Origin: Competibacter_A sp037045685
GTDB lineage: Bacteria > Pseudomonadota > Gammaproteobacteria > Competibacterales > Competibacteraceae
Direction of reading: 5' to 3'
Assembly (NCBI GenBank): GCA_037045685.1
Contig: JBAOII010000027.1
Location: 1 to 64,000, forward strand
Length of the DNA stretch: 64,000 nucleotides
Shown here: positions 16,632 through 26,231 of the stretch, piece after piece
Position numbering within the stretch: the stretch's first letter is position 1
Layout: each line of letters starts with the position of its first letter
Notes under the pieces: model-generated
Databases searched by the model: none
Told to the model about the DNA's origin: nothing
Seen by the model: only the letters and a program-made list of their open reading frames with translations
Position numbers and translations under genes: made by a program

Positions 16632-19046
16632 TCAGGTGGCGGGAATCGCCACGACCGGCGCATCCAATCCCACCAGCGTCTCATAAACCGCGTTGATCAG
16701 CTCCTCCTCACTGAGAGGCTTGACGAGTACGCCGTTCGCGCCCGCCGCCATCGCGCGATCATGGGTGGGCCGATCCGCACTGGCCGTAAACGCCAGGATG
16801 GGAAGGCCAGCGCCGGCGGATCGGGCGCGGATGGCCTGTATAGCGGCGATGCCATCGGTCCCTGGCATCTGAATATCCATGAGGATCAGTCGCAAGTCCG
16901 AACAGACCGCTTTCCGTGTCGCCTCGTCGCCGTCGCTGGCCTCTAAAACCCGCAGACCGTGCCGACGCAATTGACCAATCATAATCTCACGGTTGATCTC
17001 GAAGTCTTCGACCACCAACACGGTTTTGCCGGTGAGAAAGTGTCGTCGCCATCGATGATGAGGGATGGTTTTCGCTTCCAACCGCACATTGGCGAACAAC
17101 GGGCTGAGTTCGGCGTACAACGCCGCCCGGGTGATGGCCGCATTGAGTACGAGACTGATACCGTTTTGGCCCAGCACGGATTGCGCCGGCGGCAGAGGCC
17201 CTGTTTCCAAGCTGATAATGTGTTGCGCCCAGCCATGCCAGCGTTCGATTTGTCCTGGCAGGGTTTGAATCGACAGGGTGGATAGATTTTGAGCCACGAG
17301 CAAGTGGTAGCCGATGGCCGGAGGAGATCGCTGATCCAGTATCGCCACCGGGCCTGGCTGTTCCGTTACCGTCAGTCCCAGGTTTTCGAGGCGGCAGCGA
17401 ACCGATTCGCGGAAACTGGAGCGATCGTCGACCACCAGGGCACGCCGCTTCCTCAGCATACCGAGGGGGAACCGAACCGCGCGCGGATTCGGATCGATTT
17501 GGTTGAACGGCAGGGTTACCGTGAAGGTCGTGCTTTGCCCCGGACGGCTTTCGACACCGATGTGACCGTTGAGAACGTCGCAGTAACCCTTGACGATCGA
17601 CAATCCCAGCCCGGTGCCGTCGTAGCGGCGATTAAGAGCGCCATCCACTTGTTCGAACGGCGCGAAAATCGCCGACATCTGGTCGGCGGGAATGCCGCAA
17701 CCGGTATCTTGAACCTGTAGGCGGATCGGTGTCGGACCGTTGGTTAGGCTAGACAGTGTGCTCAGTCGAATACAGATGCCGCCTGCTTCCGTGAATTTCA
17801 CCGCGTTGGCAATCAGATTGGCCACGATCGCGCGAAGCGCGCGGCTGTCGCCCCAAGCGGTGGCTGGCGCGCGTGGCTCGACGATGACATCCAGATACAG
17901 GCGCTGCCGGGCCGCCAGCGGCGCAACCGTCTCGACCACCTGCTCAATCTCGTCCCAGAGGTTCAGTAGCTCGAAATGGGGAGTGTATTTGCCGCGCTCC
18001 AACTGAGTGAAATCGAGAATGTCGCTGATGGTGTCGTACAGTGTCCGCACCGCCCCCAGCAGGGTCTGGATCGTCCGTTCCTCGTCAGGACCGTGGGCAA
18101 CGTGCAGCAACTGTTCCGCCAGCCCTTGGATCGAGTACAACGGGGTGCGCATTTCATGCGAGACCGTGGCCAGAAACAGGCTCTTGGCCTGACTGGCCTG
18201 CTCGGCGTTTTGGGTTTGCACCCGCAACCGGGCCAATACCTGGTCGTATTCGCCGCGTACCTTGGCAAGTTCGTTTTCGAGCCGGGCTTGCTCGCCCGCG
18301 ATGGTCTCGACCAACAGATTCACCCCGTCCTGTAGGATGCCGATTTCATTGACTTCGGTTCGGGGTAATCGTACTGACAGATCACCACCTTTGATCCGCT
18401 CGATGGCCCAGGCGGTCCGCCGGAGGGAATGAGCCAGCCGGTAACCGGTCCAGCAGGCCAGGATAAGTCCGAACACGAAAGTGATCGAAACCAACCCAAT
18501 GTTACGCAGGAAACGCTGGGCCTGCTCGATTTGCACGGGTGATGTTGCAAGCTCCAGTTCAACCGCGCCCAGATAGCGTTTTTCCAGGGGAACCGGCGCC
18601 GGCAGCGCCAGCGGTTCCAGATAGATGGAGGCTACGAAGCGCTGTCGGTCGGCGGGAAATGCGTTCGGAGACAGCAGAGGATCTCCGTCCAGCAGCGCCG
18701 GATCCGGGACCGCCGGGCTGGGGCCGGCGTACAAAATCCGCTGATCCTTGCCGAAAACCGTGACCCGCATAACCTCGGTGCCCAGCACTGTCGCAGCCGG
18801 CCTCACCATGGCTTGGATCAGGGTGGGAAGCTGCTCGGTGGTACCGGTGAGTAGCGGGTATTCGAGGTTGGCGGCCAGTTGGGCGGCCAGCAGGGTTCCC
18901 TGCCGGTGCAAGGTCTGATGGCCCTGCGCCACATTGTCCCGATACGCCAGCACCACCAGGATCAAGGTGACGATCAGCGTCGGAGCGATCGCCACAATCA
19001 TAATCTGGGCACGAATCGAGAGACGGCGGTAAATCTTACTGAGCAT
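16632..19046 (-). CDS. Hybrid sensor histidine kinase (BarA-like layout)
   Basis: The 804-residue membrane kinase has an N-terminal helix (15-35), a periplasmic sensor region (about 36-180), a second helix (185-205), a HAMP linker (LRRTAWAIERIKGGDLSVRL) and a coiled coil. HisKA carries His297 in SHEMRTPLYSIQG, and HATPase carries NLIANAVKF, DTGCGIP and GTGLGLSIVKG. Two receiver modules follow. The first (ALVVDDRSSFRESVRCRLEN) lacks a recognisable acceptor Asp. The second is complete, with LVVEDFEINREI, LILMDIQMPGTDG and the conserved Lys in GVLVKPLSEEE. There is no HPt domain. It overlaps the binding-protein gene by 11 bases, which suggests that protein is its ligand sensor. Confidence 0.88.
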   Translation of the reverse strand: MLSKIYRRLSIRAQIMIVAIAPTLIVTLILVVLAYRDNVAQGHQTLHRQGTLLAAQLAANLEYPLLTGTTEQLPTLIQAMVRPAATVLGTEVMRVTVFGKDQRILYAGPSPAVPDPALLDGDPLLSPNAFPADRQRFVASIYLEPLALPAPVPLEKRYLGAVELELATSPVQIEQAQRFLRNIGLVSITFVFGLILACWTGYRLAHSLRRTAWAIERIKGGDLSVRLPRTEVNEIGILQDGVNLLVETIAGEQARLENELAKVRGEYDQVLARLRVQTQNAEQASQAKSLFLATVSHEMRTPLYSIQGLAEQLLHVAHGPDEERTIQTLLGAVRTLYDTISDILDFTQLERGKYTPHFELLNLWDEIEQVVETVAPLAARQRLYLDVIVEPRAPATAWGDSRALRAIVANLIANAVKFTEAGGICIRLSTLSSLTNGPTPIRLQVQDTGCGIPADQMSAIFAPFEQVDGALNRRYDGTGLGLSIVKGYCDVLNGHIGVESRPGQSTTFTVTLPFNQIDPNPRAVRFPLGMLRKRRALVVDDRSSFRESVRCRLENLGLTVTEQPGPVAILDQRSPPAIGYHLLVAQNLSTLSIQTLPGQIERWHGWAQHIISLETGPLPPAQSVLGQNGISLVLNAAITRAALYAELSPLFANVRLEAKTIPHHRWRRHFLTGKTVLVVEDFEINREIMIGQLRRHGLRVLEASDGDEATRKAVCSDLRLILMDIQMPGTDGIAAIQAIRARSAGAGLPILAFTASADRPTHDRAMAAGANGVLVKPLSEEELINAVYETLVGLDAPVVAIPAT

Positions 19047-20028
19047 GGGCGTTCCAGGTAGCTGGAATCACAATGGAAAGGACGCTGGCCACAGTCGGGT
19101 TGACGACCACCCGAGTTGCCTCCGAATAAGCCGGAGCGGGAACCGTGCCACCCGCCAAGCGCTGAGCGACCGCCACGATCTGCGCGGGCAAGCGGTCGAG
19201 GTCGGGAACGGCGGCCGCCAGCACACCCGCGCGCACGTAGTCGGCGGTAGGACCACCAAAGGTTGGTACCATCTGGCGGATGGTCATCAACAGAATTGGT
19301 TTCAGGGACCAGGCGTTGATGAGTTGAAGGTCGGGAAGCAACAGTACGGCGTCGAGCGTGCCGATGTGGTTGCGCAGCGCTCGAACGGCCTCTTCATCGT
19401 TGGCGGCGGCGATTTCCTCCAATTTGAACTGCAAGCGGTGAGCTTCGGCGCGCAGGCTGGGTAGCCCGGCCTGCCGTGGGGACACCAATACTCCCACGTT
19501 GAGGGCGTTAGGGAGCAATTCCCGAATCAACCGCAGATTCGCTATCGGGTCGGCTTCCTGATAGATGGCGGTTCGAGCCGGTCCTCGGGTCTGCTCAAGG
19601 AGCGGTTGGAGCTGTGCGTCCGGCACCAGCACCATCAGCAGGGGAATGGAGCAGATTTTCTCCGCCGCGCGCGCGGCATCCTCGGCCACGGCCACCACGA
19701 CGTCGACCTGCTGGCATAGATCGGCCAAGGTGGGGCATCCCGCCCGTATCAAGGCTTGAATGGTCGCGCGCGGCGGTAATGATTTCCGCCGCGATGGGGC
19801 CGATTTCAGCCAGACGATCAATCCAATCAGACGGGCTCCCTGGGCTTCGACCGCCTCGAGGGCCAACATATCGGCGCCGGCTGGCCATTGTCGCTGTCGC
19901 GCCAGGAACTCGCGGTGCTCGGGTGAGTCGCTACTGGTGACGAATAGCAGCGCGGCGGCACGGGCCTGGGCGCAGAGCATCATCAGAATCAGGACCAGAA
20001 GTCCGCAACCCATCGTGGCAAGGCGCAT
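19036..20028 (-). CDS. Periplasmic substrate-binding protein (ABC-type, COG2984-like)
   Basis: From the start at 20028 (MRLATMGCGLLVLILMMLCA, a signal peptide ending in ARA) the product has 330 residues. The two-lobed binding-protein pattern is visible: CPTLADLCQQVDVVVAVAED, IPLLMVLVPDAQ, NALNVGVLVSPRQ, HIGTLDAVLLLPDLQLIN and VPTFGGPTADYVRAGVLAAA. No permease or ATPase gene is nearby. It sits between a TonB receptor and a hybrid kinase, with a 12-base gap and an 11-base overlap respectively. It therefore probably works as a periplasmic ligand sensor for the kinase rather than in import. Confidence 0.75.
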   Translation of the reverse strand: MRLATMGCGLLVLILMMLCAQARAAALLFVTSSDSPEHREFLARQRQWPAGADMLALEAVEAQGARLIGLIVWLKSAPSRRKSLPPRATIQALIRAGCPTLADLCQQVDVVVAVAEDAARAAEKICSIPLLMVLVPDAQLQPLLEQTRGPARTAIYQEADPIANLRLIRELLPNALNVGVLVSPRQAGLPSLRAEAHRLQFKLEEIAAANDEEAVRALRNHIGTLDAVLLLPDLQLINAWSLKPILLMTIRQMVPTFGGPTADYVRAGVLAAAVPDLDRLPAQIVAVAQRLAGGTVPAPAYSEATRVVVNPTVASVLSIVIPATWNAHAQ

Positions 20029-20039
20029 TTTCAAGAGGA

Positions 20040-22001
20040 CTAATGGTCTATGGTAAACCGCAGGAATATGCTTCGATCCCACTCGCGGCTCGGCAGGTAA
20101 TCGCTGACCGGCCCCAGCAGATTGGCTCCGATCACCTCGGCGGTGGCTGGCGTGGAACCGAGTTTGAAGCGTTTGGCCAGCCGGACGCCCAGTTGATGAT
20201 AGCCGTCGATCGGCTGATCCCGGTACCACCGCATGCCGGACTGATAGTCGTAGTTCAGACTCGCCTGCCAGCCGTTGCCGAACTCCTGGCTGACCAGCAG
20301 CCCCAGCCCGTGGCGCGGCGCGCTGTCTTCATAGCCGGCGTCGAAGCGGGTTCCCGAAGCGTCGATGGCGGTCAGGGCATAGCTGGCGAACAGCCGGGTG
20401 CCCGACGCATTCCGCCAGTCTACTTGCGCTTCCAACCCGCGAACCGTCAGCGGGTGGTCATTGGCGAAATCCAGCACTACCCCGGGCAGCATGGTCGGCA
20501 CCTCGGGCGCGGGCCGGTAGTAAGTCCCGATGTAGTCGGAATAGCGTTCTTGAAACAGGCGCACATCGAACTGGTTCCGGGCGGCCTGCCAGTGATAGCC
20601 CACCTCCAAAGAACGGTTGATTTCCGGGTCGAGTCCGCCGCTGGCGATCACGCCATAGATCGTCAGCGGCACGTTCACCCCGCGAATGATGGCCCGGCCG
20701 TTGTTTTCGTAGAGCGTCGGCTGACGCGAGCCCGTCGAATAAGCCAAGCGCAGGGTTTGCCGGTTGTCCACATGGTAGTGGACCGACAACCGGGGCAGGA
20801 ACAGCCACGAGGCCGACAGCGAGGCATATTCCAGCATGGCGCCGGCGTTCAGAACCCAGGCGGGATCGATCCGGTATTCCCCGTGACCCGCCAACCAGGA
20901 CACAGCGTTGTCGAGCGTGGCGTCGGTATCGAAGTAGCGCGGCGAACGCACCGCTTCATGGTAATAACCGAAACCCGCCACGGCGCGCCAGCGATCGGAG
21001 AACCGGCGGAGGTATTGGGCGTCGGCTTCGTAGCGTTCCTCCTGGATGTCGTAGTCGAAACGCAAGGTAACGCCAGGCAGGAGTTGGTCGTTGAGAAATC
21101 CCCGGTCGCCGTAATGGAAGACGTTGTGCGACAGGGTCAGCGTCCACTCATCGTTGGCGGTGCCGGGCCGCCGCCATTGCAGGCTCTGGAAAGCGTCGGT
21201 GACCGGGAAATCGCGCGCGGGCGCCGAAAAAATAGGTTCGGGATCCTGAATCCCGTAATCACCCCGGGCGAACCCGGCTTGCAGTTTCAATTCACCGCCC
21301 GCTTCGAGCGGCACTTCGCCCAGGAACGACAGACTGCTGTTGCGCCGGTCGTCGTAGACACCGGGATAGCCGTGGTCTCCCACGCTGGACAGGGACAGGG
21401 TGTAGTCCATCGCCCCCACCTGTCCGCCGTAGCGCAGGAATCCATCCGCGATGCCCGCGCCGCCGGCCGCGACTCGGGTCGAAAGACCAGGATACTCGGC
21501 GGCGCTGCCGGTCTGGATGTTGATGACCGCCTGCAGGGCGTTGGACCCATACGCGGCGGCGGCGGGACCCCGCACGATTTCGATCCGTTCGATGTTTTCC
21601 AACGGAATGGGCAGGTTGTTCCATTCGATCACCCCGCGCGAGTACTGGAAAATCCGCTGCCCGTTCAGCAGCAGCAGGGTCCGCCGCGCGTACTCGTCGC
21701 TCAGCCCGTGGTAGGTGGCGGTCGGCAAGTTGTTGGTCTTGTATCCGACCTGGAAACCGGGAACCAATCGGAGCACGTCCACTAAGCGACGCGCCCCCGA
21801 GGCTTCGATCAGCGCGCGGTCGATGATGGTGACCGTGCTCGGCGCCTCATCGAGGCGCTGAGGCAGTCGCGATGGGGTCAGCACCCGTGGGAGATCGCCA
21901 TCCCGGTCGTCGTCCGCCGCCCGTGCGGCTTGAACAGCGGCGATAAACATGCCGGTAGCGCCCCAAAGAACAGCCATGGAAGTGATGAGATCGATTTTCA
22001 T
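20040..22001 (-). CDS. TonB-dependent outer-membrane receptor
   Basis: The start at 22001 (MKIDLITSMAVLWGATGMFI, signal peptide to AARA) gives 653 residues. The plug domain shows TVTIIDRALIEASGARRLVD, VLRLVPGFQVG and ENIERIEIVRGPAAAAYGSN followed by ALQAVINIQT. The rest is a 22-strand barrel ending with SIFLRFTID and His, rather than a terminal Phe or Trp. The substrate is unknown; this plug is of the vitamin/siderophore type. It is first in an apparent operon with the binding protein and hybrid kinase, so it may deliver the signal molecule to the periplasm. The frame is intact. Confidence 0.88.
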   Translation of the reverse strand: MKIDLITSMAVLWGATGMFIAAVQAARAADDDRDGDLPRVLTPSRLPQRLDEAPSTVTIIDRALIEASGARRLVDVLRLVPGFQVGYKTNNLPTATYHGLSDEYARRTLLLLNGQRIFQYSRGVIEWNNLPIPLENIERIEIVRGPAAAAYGSNALQAVINIQTGSAAEYPGLSTRVAAGGAGIADGFLRYGGQVGAMDYTLSLSSVGDHGYPGVYDDRRNSSLSFLGEVPLEAGGELKLQAGFARGDYGIQDPEPIFSAPARDFPVTDAFQSLQWRRPGTANDEWTLTLSHNVFHYGDRGFLNDQLLPGVTLRFDYDIQEERYEADAQYLRRFSDRWRAVAGFGYYHEAVRSPRYFDTDATLDNAVSWLAGHGEYRIDPAWVLNAGAMLEYASLSASWLFLPRLSVHYHVDNRQTLRLAYSTGSRQPTLYENNGRAIIRGVNVPLTIYGVIASGGLDPEINRSLEVGYHWQAARNQFDVRLFQERYSDYIGTYYRPAPEVPTMLPGVVLDFANDHPLTVRGLEAQVDWRNASGTRLFASYALTAIDASGTRFDAGYEDSAPRHGLGLLVSQEFGNGWQASLNYDYQSGMRWYRDQPIDGYHQLGVRLAKRFKLGSTPATAEVIGANLLGPVSDYLPSREWDRSIFLRFTIDH

Positions 22002-22128
22002 GACGACAATCCTCTGGGCTGGTGATAGGAATCCGCGCCTAATCAGCGCTGCCGGCGGATTGGCCCACTCACCCCGGCGGTGGTAGCTCCGTTCTCCGTT
22101 CTCCTTTCTCTCGTTATTGAGCTTGGTT

Positions 22129-22639
22129 TTAATCCTTCTCCGGTACCCACGAGCCTTCCTGGAAAAGATCGACGATTCCTCGTGCCGTTGCTTCCCGTGC
22201 AACCATCTGTTCGTATTCGTGCAGTCCTGTCGTGAAGCGGGTCAACAACAACCGCTGTACGGCCCCGATGAGCCGGGAGACCGGCAGGGAAGGACGACCG
22301 CGTTGCGTCCAGCGGTAGCCGGACGTTCCGTTCCCGGCCTAGTAACGCGGCCAGGCGGGTATACGGAACGGTTTGACCCGTCACCTGATTCAACAAACCA
22401 TGTAGCTCTTCGGGCGTGGGTTCGCGAGGCGCCAGTTCGGGGAAGCAGTCATAGAGGCGGATAGCGAGCGCGACCGTGGAGCTGGGTATCGGTTGATCCT
22501 CTCGCTTTTTCCAGGCCGACCAGCTCGACTGGGAAATCCCGAGCAGCGCGCAACACTCGGCGGGCGTCCGGTTCAACCGGGCCGCGAGGATGGGGAGATC
22601 CTGGCCCAACACAGGGCGATCTGGAGGTATGGCAGGCAT
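22129..22639 (-). pseudogene. Small XRE-like transcriptional regulator (frameshifted)
   Basis: The N-terminal half (start 22639, MPAIPPDRPVLGQDLPILAA) contains a helix-turn-helix, RTPAECCALLGISQSSWSAW, and then a second one, QTVPYTRLAALLGRERNVRL. After a break near 22310 the reading continues RGRPSLPVSRLIGAVQRLL and ends GSWVPEKD at 22129. The paired helix-turn-helix layout resembles regulators of plasmid transfer genes. It sits upstream of the TonB-receptor operon on the same strand and could control it or the transfer region. Confidence 0.55.
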
Positions 22640-22779
22640 TTGTATTCGAAATACAGTCCAGTTTTGTTGTTTTAAGTTTATTTTATAACCACGTTTTTTT
22701 ATAATATATATCAATAAATCGATGGAAAAGAAAATTGTAGACTTAGTATAAGACCATCTGATTTCGCGAGGCCCACCTG

Positions 22780-23390
22780 ATGGATCCCACCAGTCTGGAT
22801 ATTCCGCTGGCTTGCGTTTTCCATGAGCGCTTGCTGACTGTCGAGCGTTACGCCACCGCATTGCGGTTCCTGGGTCTGAAGTCTGGCGATGTCGTCGCGA
22901 TGCGGCTGGATCCCGTCGGCACCCGAAGCGATCCGGGCGCGACGAGCTTGCTGGCGGGTGGGCGCCGCAGTCGTGCTGTTGCCGGAAGAAGCCCACGTCG
23001 CCCCGGTGTTCGATGCGCTTTCGACGCTGGTCACCCCCACGCTACTGATCGGACGGTGGGGAGAGGAAAAAGCATTAGATGGGCTGGGCGAGCAGCTCAA
23101 ACGTCGAGTACGTCCTGACTGTTGGACCCGAAGGCGAAGGCTGTCTGGATGACTTCGCGGTTCTCGCGGATTCCCGGTTCGAACCCGACTCAGGCCCTCA
23201 CGCTGATCTGGTTGTATGGACTTGGATCGAAACGCACGAGGGTGGACAGTGGCAACGATTGAGTCACGGCGAACTGGGGATTGCTCGGACTGCTGTTGTG
23301 GGCTCTGCCGAAATGCCAAGCCTCTGTCCTGTAGATCCCCTTATTGACGATGACATCGTCAATGGTCTTGGAGTGAAGAGGCGTGGGTAA
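22780..23390 (+). pseudogene. Remnant resembling the N-terminus of an AMP-binding (acyl-CoA synthetase-like) enzyme
   Basis: Pieces in different frames read MDPTSLDIPLACVFHERLLT, LRFLGLKSGDVVAMRLDP, RVGAAVVLLPEEAHVAPVFD, LVTPTLLIGRWGEEKALDGL and HADLVVWTWIETHEGG. Together they recall the N-terminal half of adenylate-forming ligases, including the place of the nucleotide-binding loop. That loop is not conserved, and the C-terminal domain is absent. At least two frame changes occur. It borders the iteron region and is most likely dead. The family assignment is tentative. Confidence 0.35.
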
Positions 23391-24483
23391 GCGCTGGATA
23401 CACGACCGTGATTGCTGGTTTTTCTCTTCGTTTTCAAGAAACACACATAAAACGCGCGCACGCGCGTGTGTGTTTTGAATATATATAAATATATATGAGA
23501 ACTGGAGTTTTTTGAAAAACAACTTAATTATCAATTTATTATGAGACATTTTCGGAAAAAAATTTTTGTCAAAATACTCACTTTCTTTTGTCAAAATACT
23601 CACTTTCTTTTGTCAAAATACTCACCCTGCCGCCAAAATCCTGATTTTATTTTGTCAAAATACTCACTTTATCGACCGGCTTTAGCGTTGATCCATGCGT
23701 CAGACCTGTCCGACGGGGCCGGCTCATAGTTTTTTTCATTGCACCATGAGCTTTGAGAGCACGCCTTTGTCGAATTATGATTTTTGTCAAAATACCCACT
23801 TCAGTTGGAAAACGATCATCCATGTATTTATAAGATATTAATTTTATTTGTAATATGATAAGGAAATCTTTCCGATCTCGTTAGCACGCATACTTTATTC
23901 TCTAAGGCCTTGCGTTATGGACATCACATCGGCACCTTCTTTTTAACAAGCTACAAATGCGATGACTCAAAGTATCGCGGCAATTTTTGTCAAAATACTC
24001 ACCACTTGCCAAGGGATCCATCTGTTGAGGGAGTGGTCTCGCCAGGGCGGGAAACCGCATGAATCAAGCCCTGGAATGACTGACAATTTCGTCGTCTGAT
24101 CTTGCGAGAGGATTATTGGACGTCCAATAACTCGGTGCGATTCTTGGTCTGAGTACAAGACCATGTGCCCGATATGCCGAGGCGAATGAGTGGGCGTTCA
24201 ATAGCCCGGTACCGATGTTTACGGTTTCAGAGGCACTGCCACCCATCCATGGGTAACATTCGGGCATTATCCATATATGGAAAATTAGTCACTACTTAGG
24301 TGGATAACCCTTTGAAAAAACGTGATCTTACGTTAATTATGCATTATAAACGATACTAAATAGCTCGTTTTTAGCTAAGGCTAATCATACTGGCAGTAGC
24401 TATGCCAGATAAGTTATCTACAATTTGGTATCTATATGATTACGTTTTTGGATGCCCCGTGATTTGGTGTTCGTAGCTGGGGG
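23391..24483. other. Probable vegetative replication origin (oriV) region
   Basis: This long non-coding stretch is strikingly AT-rich and contains six iterons plus one degenerate copy (23564-24002). An AT-rich block (23820-23860) and near-consensus DnaA boxes follow (TTATCCACC on the minus strand near 24301, TTATCTACA near 24414). It lies next to the initiator gene that reads leftward into it. These are the components of an iteron-type plasmid origin. Confidence 0.7.
23564..24002 (+). repeat. Iterons, 18-base core TTTTGTCAAAATACTCAC
   Basis: Exact or near-exact copies start at 23564, 23586, 23608, 23650, 23782 (one mismatch) and 23985. The first three are spaced 22 bases, and a decayed copy fills the gap near 23630. 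All have the same orientation. They are the expected binding sites of the adjacent Rep protein. Each ends in ATACTCAC, which also contains the ACTC box found upstream of parA. Confidence 0.8.
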
Positions 24484-26033
24484 TCAAATAGGATTTTGTT
24501 GCCGCCACTGCTCGAAGGACGGGACCTGGTGTTGTTGAACCAACGCCTGATCGACCCGTACCCGTACCAGAAACCGCGCCCCGATCCCGTTGGCTTCGTC
24601 GCCTAACGATTGACGAGCCTGTTCCTCAAGGGCTGCCAGCGCCTCGGTGCCCAACGCTTGGCGGAGGCGCAGCAATTCCGACCGATAGAATTGCTGATAG
24701 CGTTCCTGAAGCTGGTGTTCCCGCCGCTCGTTGGCTTGCGCCGTTTCCCGTTCGTGGTGCTGCCGCTCCTGGGTGTGCCGCGACTCGAACGCTGCCGCGT
24801 ACTGCCGGATGCCCCCGAAGCTTCGGATGTCGAATCCTGTCTTTCTGGCTTCGGCCAGGGCAAAATCCACCCAGGCTTGCAGGTCTTCGAAGGAGTGGTT
24901 CTCCAGTAGCGCCGCCGCGAATGCGGTTTCCTTGTCGGAAAAAATCACTTCGTCCACGCTGTCTGTTTGGTAGAGCCGTCGATAGAAGTAGGCCACCAGT
25001 TCCATCGGCCGCTGGATGGTTCGCTCGTCCTGGGTTTTGCGAACCAGCATCGGTGGTTGCTGGTGGGGAGCATAAAATTGGTGATAGTCCTCAAAGAACC
25101 CGTTTCCCGGCGAAAAAGAAAGGTTGAAGCCGGTTTTGTCCGCGTTCTTCCTGATCTCCCAAGACCGGATCAGACCGCATTGCCTGAGGGCCTGCAAGTG
25201 TCGTCCCAACTGGTTGCTCACGATGAGCGATTTATAGCGCTCCGGTTTGATGTCACCCAGCCACGTCCGGCAAATAGCGGCGTAGTCTTTGGTAAATATA
25301 AGATCCGACGATTGATTTTTGCTGTAGAGGTTGGAGAAATGGAAAAACAGCCGCTTGAACAGCGCCGCGCCGATCGGTTCCAGACCGGCCATCCGGGCGA
25401 AGTTGAGGCAAAAACTGTAGCGGCTGTTGAGCGACTTGATGATGGCTGGATGCAGGTGGAACACACACTGCTGGATTTTGTCTCCCCGGCCGGAGAACAG
25501 GCAGGAATCCACGATGTAGAACGTAATGACCTGCCAGTCCTTGTTGTCCTTGTCGAAAAAAGAACACCAGACCTTGGTGGAATTCAGTTGCATGGCGGCC
25601 CGAAACAGGTTTTGGGACTGCCAGCCACCGAACGAGGCATGGCCGCATAACTCCGCCAGCTCCCGTTTGCTGAACGATACGTATTCGGGCGCCGGATAGC
25701 CGTATTCAGTCAGCTTCTTCATAATCGCTTGCAGCAGCTTGTAGGCCAGCACCGACGGGTAGCCGTACGTGGGATGCGGTTCGATGGTGATGGGCTGATC
25801 CACCACCGAACCCGGCCTGCTTGAGCTTCTCGATGGAGGTTTGGCGGTCCTCGCCGCTTCGCCGCTGCTTTGGGGTCGAGACAAAAGTAAAAGCCCTCGA
25901 CTCGTAGCAAATTGATCTCGTGGAAGAGTTGATCTTCTTCCAGGGGGAGCAACTGACCCGGCTCGTTGCCCTCGACCGAGGTCGAGTTCCGCATTCTCTC
26001 GAGGTGGGCTGAGGAGGAGGTATTGCGGGGCAT
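24484..26033 (-). pseudogene. repA: Iteron-type replication initiator RepA (N-terminal frameshifts)
   Basis: The main frame (to 24484) carries HPTYGYPSVLAYKLLQAIMK, FSKRELAELCGHASFGG, a paired winged-helix region (FCLNFARMAGLEPIGAALFK; SNQLGRHLQALRQCGLIRSW) and a long charged C-terminus. This is the pattern of a family of plasmid initiators whose wings bind iterons. The first 80 residues lie in two other frames (LPLEEDQLFHEINLLRVEGF, then GEDRQTSIEKLKQAGFG), with breaks near 25870 and 25800. Starts at 26033 or 25991 are both possible. It reads towards, and ends at, the iteron region. The C-terminal 430 residues are intact. Confidence 0.75.
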
Positions 26034-26231
26034 GGGGGCGATGGAGAGGGCGGCGTCAGCGTTCGTAATCGGTATCGTCGGTTTCGACGGTCCGGCGATT
26101 CGGGCGTCATGCCGGCCAAAATGGCGTTTAAAACGCTCGCACAGCGCTACGTCAGCGCGTTGTAGTCGTCGGCGGGGCATCGGGGCGGCGTCCGGTGTGC
26201 GTCGAGGCGCTCCAGGACCCTTGTAAGCGGC

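Noticed and set aside
20043..21785. 580-codon plus-strand reading
   Set aside because: It is antisense to the intact TonB receptor and has no domain features.
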